From NCBI RefSeq assembly GCF_027366395.1, contig NZ_CP114771.1, positions 5,084,001 through 5,148,000 on the forward strand: 64,000 nucleotides of DNA. The letters are read 5' to 3'. Both the position numbers and the translations under genes were made by a program. This DNA comes from Endozoicomonas sp. GU-1. Lineage in GTDB: Bacteria; Pseudomonadota; Gammaproteobacteria; Pseudomonadales; Endozoicomonadaceae. Shown one piece after another: positions 34,767 through 42,908 of the stretch; the stretch's first letter is position 1, and each line of letters starts with the position of its first letter. The notes under the pieces were generated by a model that was not told the origin of the DNA, made no database searches, and saw nothing but the letters and a program-made list of their open reading frames with translations.

Positions 34767-35903
34767 TTATTGATCAATTTCCGGTGCCCGGGTTCGGCGA
34801 AAGGCCGTGCCGTTGGCATCGAACAGATAACAATGCTCAGGTGACAGCTCGACACGTATTTTACTGCCTTCTTCCCGGCGCAGGGAGTCTTCTACCCGCA
34901 CAATAAAATGCTCTCGAATGGTATCGTGGCTCATATAGATAAATGATTCAGCACCCAGGCGCTCCAGTGCTTCAATCCGTCCATCAACGGCATTGCCATT
35001 GTCGGTCTCCGCCAGGGTATGTTCCGGTCGAATCCCTAACACCACGCGGGAGCCCGGATCAGCTTTGCTGGTATCGACACAGGCTTGCAGGGTTTCGCCG
35101 GTGGTCAGACGAACATGCGTCTCCTGTTCTCCGCTTTTTTCAATGACGCCGTCAAAGAAGTTCATTTTGGGGGAGCCAATAAAGCCGGCAACAAACAGGT
35201 TGGCCGGGTGGTGATATAGTTCCAGCGGTTTGCCCACCTGCTCAAGGTTGCTGGCCGCGCCCTGTGCCAGGGGACTCAATACCACAATCTGATCCGCCAG
35301 AGTCATGGCTTCCACCTGATCATGGGTGACGTAGATGGAGGTGGTTTTCAGTCGGCGATGTAATCTGGCAATCTCCTGTCTCATCTGGACACGCAGGGCC
35401 ACATCAAGGTTTGACAGGGGCTCATCAAACAGAAAGACCCTGGGCTGTTGCACAATGGAACGGCCAATAGCAACCCGCTGTCGTTGACCTCCGGACATGG
35501 CTTTGGGTTTACGCTCCAGCAGCGCCTGCAGTTGCAGGATGCGGGCGGCTTCACCCACCCGTTCATCAACCACGCTTTTTTGCGCCCTGGCCAGCTTCAG
35601 GCCAAAGGCCATGTTTTCTGCCACTGACATATGGGGATAGAGGGCATAAGACTGGAAGACCATGCCCACACGACGCTCATTGGGTGGCCAGTCATTCACC
35701 TTCTCGCCATCAATGCTCAGCTCACCACTGGTGATATCTTCCAGCCCACAGATCATCCTCAGCAGCGTTGACTTGCCACAACCGGATGGGCCGATGAACG
35801 CGATAAATTCACCATTACCAATGTTCAGGTTGATGTCTTTCAGAGTCCAGGTTTGTCCCTGGTCATAACTTTTCGCAATGTTGACGAGTTTAACTTCTGC
35901 CAT
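34767..35903 (-). CDS. malK: Maltose/maltodextrin ABC transporter ATP-binding protein
   Basis: The ATPase subunit of the MalFGK2 importer. The 378-residue protein has Walker A (GPSGCGKST), Q-loop (VFQSYALYPHMSV), signature MSGGQRQRVAIGRS, Walker B (FLFDEPLSNLD), the H-loop (YVTHDQVEAM) and a C-terminal OB-type regulatory domain with FIGSPKMNFFDG and GIRPEH. In enterics the regulatory domain also binds MalT and EIIA-Glc; whether it does so here cannot be told. It is in operon with malG (upstream, across a palindrome) and malQ (9 bp downstream). Confidence 0.95.
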   Translation of the reverse strand: MAEVKLVNIAKSYDQGQTWTLKDINLNIGNGEFIAFIGPSGCGKSTLLRMICGLEDITSGELSIDGEKVNDWPPNERRVGMVFQSYALYPHMSVAENMAFGLKLARAQKSVVDERVGEAARILQLQALLERKPKAMSGGQRQRVAIGRSIVQQPRVFLFDEPLSNLDVALRVQMRQEIARLHRRLKTTSIYVTHDQVEAMTLADQIVVLSPLAQGAASNLEQVGKPLELYHHPANLFVAGFIGSPKMNFFDGVIEKSGEQETHVRLTTGETLQACVDTSKADPGSRVVLGIRPEHTLAETDNGNAVDGRIEALERLGAESFIYMSHDTIREHFIVRVEDSLRREEGSKIRVELSPEHCYLFDANGTAFRRTRAPEIDQ

Positions 35904-35922
35904 AGGACACCTTTAAAAGATC

Positions 35923-36000
35923 GCTGCCCGCCGCCCGCTTCCCGCTTCCCGCAAAAGCCGGATTTGCTTACGCTTTTACGGGCAGCGGGAAGCGGGCGGC
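35923..36000. repeat. GC-rich palindromic element type B, copy 2
   Basis: A very stable hairpin of about 29 bp per arm: GCCGCCCGCTTCCCGC faces GCGGGAAGCGGGCGGC, with inner arms CGCAAAAGC and GCTTTTACG. It lies between malG and malK inside the operon and could weaken read-through to malK or protect upstream message, as REP elements do in enterics. Confidence 0.88.
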
Positions 36001-36006
36001 GTTTTT

Positions 36007-36897
36007 TTAACCTTTGACGCCACCCGATGTCAGTCCTCCGACAATCCAGCGCTGGCAGGCCAGGAAAATAATGCTAATGGGTAAACCGGAGAGCACGGCG
36101 GCGGCGGCAAAGTCGCCCCATAAATAGTTCTGAGGGTTCAGGTACTGTCTGGAGCCCACCGCAAGGGTGAGATTATCCATACTTTGCAGCAGCACCGATG
36201 CCACCGGGTATTCGGCAATACTGGCGATAAATGCCAGGATAAAAACCACCGCCAGAATGGGGACGGACAGCGGCAGCAGCACAAAACGGAAGGCCTGCCA
36301 GGGCGTTGCCCCATCAATAGCCGCTGCTTCTTCCAGGGAGTTATCGATGGTTTCAAAGTACCCTTTGATCAGCCAGATATGCAGTGCCATACCGCCCAGG
36401 TAGGCGAGTGTGACGGAACCCAGGCGATCCAGACCGAGCCAGGGGATGTAGTCGCCAATCTGGTCAAACAGCGAGTAGATGGCCACGAGGGCAAGAACGG
36501 CCGGGAACATTTGCAGGATCATCATGGCCGTCAGCATCTGTTGTTTAAACCGGAACCGCAGCCGGGCAAAGGCATAGGCACCGGTGGTCGCCAGAATCAA
36601 TATCAGGGCAGAGCTGATGATGGCCACCTTGATGGAGTTCCACAACCAGGCCAGCACCGGAAACGGTGGCTGGGTAATAGAGCCATCAGCATTCTCCCAG
36701 GGGATACCCAGTGCCAGGTACCAGTGTTCAAGGCTGGGGTTTTCAGGGATCAGGGAGCCCGTGGCAAAGTTACCGGTGCGCAGGGAAACCGAGATAATCA
36801 TGAAAAAAGGGAACAGGATCAGCAGCAGGAAAAGCCACATCACAATACGGGCAGTCCAGACCCGGTACTGCAGATTTCTTGGTTGCACCATTGCCAT
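36007..36897 (-). CDS. malG: Maltose/maltodextrin ABC transporter permease MalG
   Basis: An inner-membrane permease. From the ATG at 36897, which has AGGAG about 9 bases upstream, it is 296 residues, the same length as the E. coli protein; a longer frame upstream runs into the dispersed palindrome and is not supported. Six membrane segments and the cytoplasmic EAA loop ([21 protein letters not shown]) that docks on MalK are present. The C terminus [10 protein letters not shown] matches MalG closely. Confidence 0.96.
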   Translation of the reverse strand: MAMVQPRNLQYRVWTARIVMWLFLLLILFPFFMIISVSLRTGNFATGSLIPENPSLEHWYLALGIPWENADGSITQPPFPVLAWLWNSIKVAIISSALILILATTGAYAFARLRFRFKQQMLTAMMILQMFPAVLALVAIYSLFDQIGDYIPWLGLDRLGSVTLAYLGGMALHIWLIKGYFETIDNSLEEAAAIDGATPWQAFRFVLLPLSVPILAVVFILAFIASIAEYPVASVLLQSMDNLTLAVGSRQYLNPQNYLWGDFAAAAVLSGLPISIIFLACQRWIVGGLTSGGVKG

Positions 36898-36972
36898 GAT
36901 GACTTCTCCTGTATGACTTCTTTCATCTCGTGCCCACGCTCTGAGGGTGTTGCGAAAGGCGTTAAAAGAAGG

Positions 36973-37074
36973 GAACCACAAAGGCACAAAGACACAAAGT
37001 TTTTTATGGGCTTGGCTGAGCTACGCTCGGCAAACAAAAAAGGCTTCCTTTGTGTCTTGGTGTCTTTGTGGTTC
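36973..37074. repeat. Dispersed palindromic element type A, copy 2
   Basis: A 102-bp palindrome, GAACCACAAAGGCACAAAG ... TTGGTGTCTTTGTGGTTC, nearly identical to copy 3. Its centre reads GAGCTACGCTCGGCAAAC. The outer left flank GGGTGTTGCGAAAGGC resembles that of copy 1. It is inserted between malF and malG inside the operon without breaking either gene. Confidence 0.92.
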
Positions 37075-37094
37075 AAAAAAAATGATTCCCGGCA

Positions 37095-38651
37095 TTACTG
37101 CAATCGTCGTGTTGCTTTCAGGTTTACCCAGGCAATAAAGCCCACCATCAGAAAGATCACTGTGGCAATCGCAGAGGCCAGACCGTAATCCTGGCCATAG
37201 GAACCAAAGGCAATACGGAAGGTGTAACTCACCAGGATATCCGTAGTTCCGGCCGGGGTAGTGGCGTGGAGCATATCCGGAGCGCCACTGGTTAACAGGG
37301 CGATCAGAACCAGGTTATTAAAATTAAAGGCAAAGCTGGCAATCAATAATGGAATCAGCGGTTTGATGATCATCGGAATGGTAATGTAGAAAAGGTTCTG
37401 GACCGGTGAAGCACCATCAATGGCTGAAGCTTCATAGAGATCATCCGGAATACTTTTCAGTAGTCCGATACAGAGGATCATCATGTAGGGGTAGCCCAGC
37501 CAGGTGTTGACAATGATGACCATGGATTTGGCCAACAGCTCATTACTGAACCATTCCGGTTTAATCCCGAAGAGCATATCCAGTAGCAGGTTGATTTCAC
37601 CAAAGTTCTGGTTAAAGAGTCCTCTGAAAATCAGGATGGAAATAAAAGCCGGTACCGCGTAAGGCAGGATCAACAGCAACCGGTAAACACCATTCCCTTT
37701 CAGCGGTTCCCATTGTACCAGGCAGGCCATTAACAGGCCGATGACCAGTGTGAAGGCAACAGAAAGCGCGGCAAAAATAACCGTCCAGGAAAAGATCTTC
37801 AGGAAAGGTCCCTGAATACCCGGATCAGTAAAGACCCGGACAAAGTTAGCCCAGCCCGTATAGATGGTAAAACCGGGACCCATCTGCTCTGTACCGGCTT
37901 CATTGGTGTAATACCCCGTCGCCATATCCGGGTAGATTATCTCTTCCGTGCGGTTATCGATCAGGGCAAGATTTTGTTGCGGGTATTGCCGGTCAGTGTG
38001 GTCATCAGGACGATAAACCCTGGCAATAGCGCCGAACTTTCTCAGACTGGTCATGGCCAGTTCAGTGCCATCAGGCAGAACAATATCCAGCTTCTGAAGA
38101 GTTGAACGTTTTTTGATGACTTCCCGGATTGGAAGGGCCGCTCCGGTTGGCACATGGATGGATTCAAAGGCTTTCAGTTCCTGAGGCTGATCACTTTCGG
38201 TAAATGGCCCGGTCAGATAGTGCGCCTCACCGCCTGCAGCGCTGGTCAGCATCAGCCGGAAGCTGGGGCCTTCCTGATACATCTTGAAAGAAAACGATTC
38301 GCCGCCCGTGCGGTAGGTTTTCGCCAGGTGTATAGCCCTGACCCGCTCAAGGGAGAGCAGGTGGTTGGAACTGTAATTGGTAAAGGCGACATTGACCGTG
38401 TAAATCAGTGGAAAGACGATAAAGGTGATTACCCCCAGCAGACTGGGGTAGACATAGCGATAGTTGTACCCTTTACTGCTGATAACAACCCATGAACCTA
38501 CCGCGGCGAGAACCAGCACGAGCATGGCAAAAGCCAGCTCTCCCTGGGCATACATCAAGGTCACACCGTATAAAAGTACCAGATCAATAACGGCAACAAT
38601 GGCGATCACCAGATAGGCACCGCTACTGCTGGTAGCTCTTGCTGTGCTCAT
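37095..38651 (-). CDS. malF: Maltose/maltodextrin ABC transporter permease MalF
   Basis: The partner permease of MalG, 518 residues, close to the E. coli length. It has N-terminal membrane segments, the large periplasmic P2 domain (about residues 95-275) that contacts the binding protein, and a C-terminal permease core with the EAA loop (LYEASAIDGASPVQNLFYITIP). The separation from malG is enlarged to almost 200 bp by a palindromic element. It starts 35 bp after the malE stop. Confidence 0.95.
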   Translation of the reverse strand: MSTARATSSSGAYLVIAIVAVIDLVLLYGVTLMYAQGELAFAMLVLVLAAVGSWVVISSKGYNYRYVYPSLLGVITFIVFPLIYTVNVAFTNYSSNHLLSLERVRAIHLAKTYRTGGESFSFKMYQEGPSFRLMLTSAAGGEAHYLTGPFTESDQPQELKAFESIHVPTGAALPIREVIKKRSTLQKLDIVLPDGTELAMTSLRKFGAIARVYRPDDHTDRQYPQQNLALIDNRTEEIIYPDMATGYYTNEAGTEQMGPGFTIYTGWANFVRVFTDPGIQGPFLKIFSWTVIFAALSVAFTLVIGLLMACLVQWEPLKGNGVYRLLLILPYAVPAFISILIFRGLFNQNFGEINLLLDMLFGIKPEWFSNELLAKSMVIIVNTWLGYPYMMILCIGLLKSIPDDLYEASAIDGASPVQNLFYITIPMIIKPLIPLLIASFAFNFNNLVLIALLTSGAPDMLHATTPAGTTDILVSYTFRIAFGSYGQDYGLASAIATVIFLMVGFIAWVNLKATRRLQ

Positions 38652-38685
38652 GGCGTGCTGGCCTCTTTTTACCGACAGAAAACGG

Positions 38686-39903
38686 TTAACCGATGATGCG
38701 TTTGGCCGCGTCGTTCAGGGCTTCGCGGTAGTTTTGTCGGCCACTGGTAATATTGCGCAGAGCGGTCTCCATGGCAGACCAGAATTTACCCATTTCCGGA
38801 ACATTCGGCATGATCAGGCCCTGTTTAACATTCTGGTAAGTGGCCGCGATACGAGGGTCTTTCATCAGTTTTTCCATCATCGCCTTATTAGCCACGGCAC
38901 CAAGAGGAACGTCATTGTTCATAACGGTCAATCCCTGTTCGGTGAGCAGGTAATTCTCCAGAAACTCTTTGGCGATGGACTTGTTGGGGCTGGCATTATT
39001 AAGCGCTGCCCCCCATACGCCAACGAATGCTTTGGCCGGTTTGCCATGAAGTTTGGGCAGTGGTGCAACACCATAGTTGATTTTACTCTTATCCAGATTC
39101 GCCCAGGCCCAGGGGCCGGTAATCATCATGGCGACTTTCTGCTGGTTGAAATTGGCTTCCATCACGCCATAGTCAACGCCACGTGGCATCACGCCTTTAT
39201 CGATCAGGTCGAGCAGCATCCTGGCACCTTCCATTGCGCCTTTGTCGTTTACACCGGTTTTCTTAACGTCATAGCCTTTGGCCGTTTTCTGAAAAACATA
39301 ACCGCCTTCTGCTGCCAGTAATGGCATGGTGAAGTAGGGTTGAACCTGATCCCACATAATCGTAATGATGCCTTTTTCATCCTTTTTATTCGGGACTGGC
39401 TGCTGCTTCAGTTTCCTGGCCAGGGGAAACATTTCTTCAAAAGTGGCAGGCGGTGTTGGCAGGATCGCTTTGTTGTAAATAAGGCTGATGGCTTCCAGAG
39501 AGACAGGGTAGCCGTAGATTTTGCCATTACTGGTCATGGCTTCCCAGCCAATGTTGTTCACCCCTTTTTTGAACGCTGGAGATGGACTGACAGGAGCCAG
39601 CAAACCACTCCTTGCCCATTCACCGTATCGATCATGGGCCCAGAAAATAATGTCAGGCCCACTGCCGGAGGCTGCTGCCTGTTGAAAGCGGTCGGTAATA
39701 TTTTCCGGGATTTCGACTTTAACTTTTATCTCCATGTCTTTAGTGAACTCGGCACCTACCTTGCGAATACCCTCATAGGCTTTGTCGCCGCCAACCCATA
39801 TCAACAGCTCGTCGGAGCTGAAGGCCGATACGCTAGCGGCAAAGATCAGTGACAGTGCTGTCAGGATAACTGGGAAAGTCTTTTTAATCAGCGAAGGGAT
39901 CAT
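38686..39903 (-). CDS. malE: Maltose/maltodextrin-binding periplasmic protein
   Basis: The substrate-binding protein of the maltose importer. The 405-residue precursor has a signal peptide (hydrophobic TALSLIFAASVSA), then typical MalE elements: ELLIWVGGDKAYEGI, FWAHDRYGEWARSGLL, YGYPVSLEAISLIYNK, GPWAWANLDKSKINYG and the C-terminal ALNDAAKRI. It is the first gene of the minus-strand mal operon and faces the phosphorylase gene across a long AT-rich control region. Confidence 0.96.
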   Translation of the reverse strand: MIPSLIKKTFPVILTALSLIFAASVSAFSSDELLIWVGGDKAYEGIRKVGAEFTKDMEIKVKVEIPENITDRFQQAAASGSGPDIIFWAHDRYGEWARSGLLAPVSPSPAFKKGVNNIGWEAMTSNGKIYGYPVSLEAISLIYNKAILPTPPATFEEMFPLARKLKQQPVPNKKDEKGIITIMWDQVQPYFTMPLLAAEGGYVFQKTAKGYDVKKTGVNDKGAMEGARMLLDLIDKGVMPRGVDYGVMEANFNQQKVAMMITGPWAWANLDKSKINYGVAPLPKLHGKPAKAFVGVWGAALNNASPNKSIAKEFLENYLLTEQGLTVMNNDVPLGAVANKAMMEKLMKDPRIAATYQNVKQGLIMPNVPEMGKFWSAMETALRNITSGRQNYREALNDAAKRIIG

Positions 39904-40447
39904 TTCTGATTTCTCCGGGTAAACCAGGCTGCTGGAAAGCGGCTGGTTATTCGGGTAAGGGAAGTCGTTAACAGGTTAAAAGAACCATGGTTGATTACTA
40001 AAAAACCAGTCAGGTCTTAGCCAGATGAATGAATCGAATACCGACTAATAATAATCGCTGTGTTTGAGTATGCCAGTAAGAATATCCAATACATTAACCA
40101 AGGTGATGTTTTGGTTATTAACAGTTTGTTTTTAATGCTGATTATTCGCTGTGTTGTTTTATTTAAGTGTCAGTTGTTGTTTAATTTATATGAATTAATT
40201 ATTTATCGTCGTTTATATTGTTTAAATTGATATAACCCTAAAAAAAACGACATAAAGTATACTTAATCAGGGTCAGGCAACTATAACTTACTCATGGTTT
40301 TCCATTATTGGTCATGGCGCAAGGGTTAACTTTGCCTCCGTGTACCGGTTGGTAGTTTTTAGTGACTTTTCTCAAGCTGTTTTCTGTGACGACTCCTCTC
40401 AATAGATCAATCTGACAAGCTTGAGCTGCCACAAGAGAGTGTTTGAT
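39904..40447. promoter_or_regulatory. Divergent control region between malE and the phosphorylase gene
   Basis: About 540 bases without a gene and strikingly AT-rich between 40080 and 40260. It should hold promoters for both malEFGKQ and malP-glgB. A perfect 10-bp palindrome AACCATGGTT (39983-39992) and a nearby AACCAAGGTGATGTTTTGGTT (split here for length: AACCAAGG and TTTTGGTT arms near 40097-40118) are candidate operator elements. MalT boxes of the enteric consensus were not recognised. No regulator gene is in the window. Confidence 0.5.
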
Positions 40448-42904
40448 ATGGATAGAATCAATGTAGATCTGAGTTCAGTTCGTAATATGGATACGGTTCA
40501 GATTGAACAGGGAATTCGCCGTCATGTTGAGCAGTCTCTCGGGGTTGAACCCGAGGAAGCGACCCCCGGAGATTACTGGGAAGCATTAAGCCTGCTGGCC
40601 AGGGAGATCAATCTGGATCGCACAAGGAATACCCGGAGGGACGAAAAAGACCAGGGAGCCCGAAGGGTTTACTACCTGTCACTTGAGTTTATGGTAGGGC
40701 GCTTGCTGGGCAACAACCTCCATAATCTGGGGATCTACCATCAGGCTGAGCAAGCCATGGCCAGTTTTGGCGTGAGCCTTGCGGATGTTCTGGAATACGA
40801 AACGGATCCGGCACTGGGTAATGGCGGGCTTGGACGACTGGCGGCCTGTTTTCTCGACTCACTGACCACTCTGAACGTTCCCGCTTTTGGTTATGGCATT
40901 AATTACCGCTTCGGTCTGTTCAAGCAGGGCTTTGTTAGCGGTAAACAGGTGGAAAGCCCGGATGCCTGGCGGGAAGACAATTTTCCCTGGGGCATTGAAA
41001 AACCGAAAAGAAAACAGGTTATCCGATTATACGGCAAGGTCAGGGAAGTTGATGGCAAAAAGCTGTGGGAGGATACCCAGGAAGTGCTCGGTGTTCCCTG
41101 GGACTTGCCAATAACCGGCTATAACACTGAGCGTGTTAACACCCTGCGCCTCTGGGAGGGGCGGGCGACAGAAGGGTTCGACCTGGACAGCTTTGATGCC
41201 GGTCGTTATCAGGATTCCAGGTTCCGGGAAATTCTTGCAGAAAATATCAGTCAGGTGCTCTATCCAAACGACAGTCATCCGGAAGGCAAAGAGCTGCGCT
41301 TTATTCAGCAGTATTTCTTCGTTGCCTGCTCGCTGGCAGATCTTATTGCCCGTTACAAGCGTGAGCATCAAGGCTGGGAAGAATTTACCCGTAAAGTCGT
41401 TATTCAGTTAAATGATACGCACCCGGCAATCGCTGTGCCTGAGCTGATGCGAATCCTTATGGATGAAGAGGATTTTGTGTTTACCAGGGCTTTGGAAGTA
41501 TGCCGCAGCGTTTTCTGCTACACCAACCATACACTGCTGCCTGAAGCCCTGGAAACCTGGCCCCAGGGGTTGGTCGCAAGGGTTTTACCCAGACACATGC
41601 AGTTGATCTACAAACTGAATTACCACTTCCTGAATAAGGAGGTAGAAGTACAGTGGCCCGGTGACCATCAGATGAAACGTCGCCTGTCCATTATTGAAGA
41701 GCCGACAAACCCGGCAGAACCACAAATGGTACGCATGGCATACCTGTCGGTGATCGGCAGTCATAAAGTCAATGGTGTGGCCGCTCTGCACTCAATGCTG
41801 GTGAAGGCAAACCTCTTCCCGGAATTTGACCAGCTCTGGCCTGAGAAAATTGTTAATGTCACCAATGGCGTCACCCCAAGGCGCTGGCTTGCCAATTGTA
41901 ACCCTGAACTTGCTGAGCTGATTGATCAAACACTCAGCGGCGACTGGCGCAGCGATCTTGCCCAATTAAGCGAGTTAAAGACCCGGGCTGATGATCCACA
42001 GTTTCAGGAAACATTTGCCCGGATCAAACTGGACAATAAGAAACACCTGGCTGGTGTTATTGATGAGCTGTGCGGTGTCAAAGTCAATCCTGAGGCGATC
42101 TTTGATGTGCAAATCAAGCGTCTGCATGAATACAAACGGCAGCAACTGAATCTTTTGCACATCATCGCGATTTACCGTCGTCTGCTCGAGGACCCGGACC
42201 TGGATGTACCACAACGGGTGTTTATTTTTGCAGCCAAGGCAGCACCGGGTTATCTGGTGGCGAAAAACATTATCTACGCCATTAACCGTGTGGCTGAGCG
42301 GGTCAATAATGACCGCCGCATTCGGGACAAGCTGAAAGCGGTGTTCCTGCCTAATTACCGGGTCAGTCTGGCTGAGAAAATCATTCCTGCGGCCAATGTT
42401 TCCGAGCAGATATCCACCGCCGGTTTTGAGGCTTCAGGTACCGGGAATATGAAATTTGCCCTGAATGGTGCGTTAACCATAGGAACCCTGGATGGTGCCA
42501 ATGTGGAAATTGCTGAAGAGGTGGGTGAAGACAATATCTTTATTTTCGGCAAGACGGTGGATGATGTCAGTGATCTGCGTCAGCGGGGTTATAACCCCCG
42601 GGATGTCTATCAGCACAATGAAGAACTGAAAGCAGTTATAGACTGGCTGGCATCGGGAGACTTCAGCCCTGACGAGCCGGATGCCTTTCGTCCACTGCTG
42701 GAGTCTCTGCTGGATTCTGACTACTTCCTGACCCTGGCTGACTATCAGTCTTACAGTGACGCCCATGACCGGATCGTTCAAGCCTGGAAGAACCCATCCC
42801 ACTGGTGGCGCATGGCGATCATTAATACCGCATCCATGGGCAAGTTTTCATCGGATCGATCCATTGTCGACTATTGTAAAACTATCTGGAATATTGAAGT
42901 CTAG
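40448..42904 (+). CDS. malP: Glycogen/maltodextrin phosphorylase
   Basis: A GT35 PLP enzyme that releases glucose-1-phosphate from alpha-1,4-glucans. From the ATG at 40448, which follows AAGAGAG, it is 818 residues. Landmarks are YYLSLEFMVGRLLGNNL, DPALGNGGLGRLAACFLDS, LNDTHPAIAVPELMR, the ERK-type segment DVQIKRLHEYKRQQLN and the PLP-lysine motif GTGNMKFALNG. It could equally be named glgP; the neighbouring branching enzyme points to glycogen, and the divergent mal operon to maltodextrin. Its stop lies 4 bases before the glgB ATG, so the two are an operon. Confidence 0.95.
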   Translation: MDRINVDLSSVRNMDTVQIEQGIRRHVEQSLGVEPEEATPGDYWEALSLLAREINLDRTRNTRRDEKDQGARRVYYLSLEFMVGRLLGNNLHNLGIYHQAEQAMASFGVSLADVLEYETDPALGNGGLGRLAACFLDSLTTLNVPAFGYGINYRFGLFKQGFVSGKQVESPDAWREDNFPWGIEKPKRKQVIRLYGKVREVDGKKLWEDTQEVLGVPWDLPITGYNTERVNTLRLWEGRATEGFDLDSFDAGRYQDSRFREILAENISQVLYPNDSHPEGKELRFIQQYFFVACSLADLIARYKREHQGWEEFTRKVVIQLNDTHPAIAVPELMRILMDEEDFVFTRALEVCRSVFCYTNHTLLPEALETWPQGLVARVLPRHMQLIYKLNYHFLNKEVEVQWPGDHQMKRRLSIIEEPTNPAEPQMVRMAYLSVIGSHKVNGVAALHSMLVKANLFPEFDQLWPEKIVNVTNGVTPRRWLANCNPELAELIDQTLSGDWRSDLAQLSELKTRADDPQFQETFARIKLDNKKHLAGVIDELCGVKVNPEAIFDVQIKRLHEYKRQQLNLLHIIAIYRRLLEDPDLDVPQRVFIFAAKAAPGYLVAKNIIYAINRVAERVNNDRRIRDKLKAVFLPNYRVSLAEKIIPAANVSEQISTAGFEASGTGNMKFALNGALTIGTLDGANVEIAEEVGEDNIFIFGKTVDDVSDLRQRGYNPRDVYQHNEELKAVIDWLASGDFSPDEPDAFRPLLESLLDSDYFLTLADYQSYSDAHDRIVQAWKNPSHWWRMAIINTASMGKFSSDRSIVDYCKTIWNIEV

Positions 42905-42908
42905 GATT

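Noticed and set aside
39904-40447. MalT boxes controlling malE and the phosphorylase gene
   Set aside because: No match to the GGGGAKGAGG consensus in either orientation was convincing, so regulation was left unassigned.
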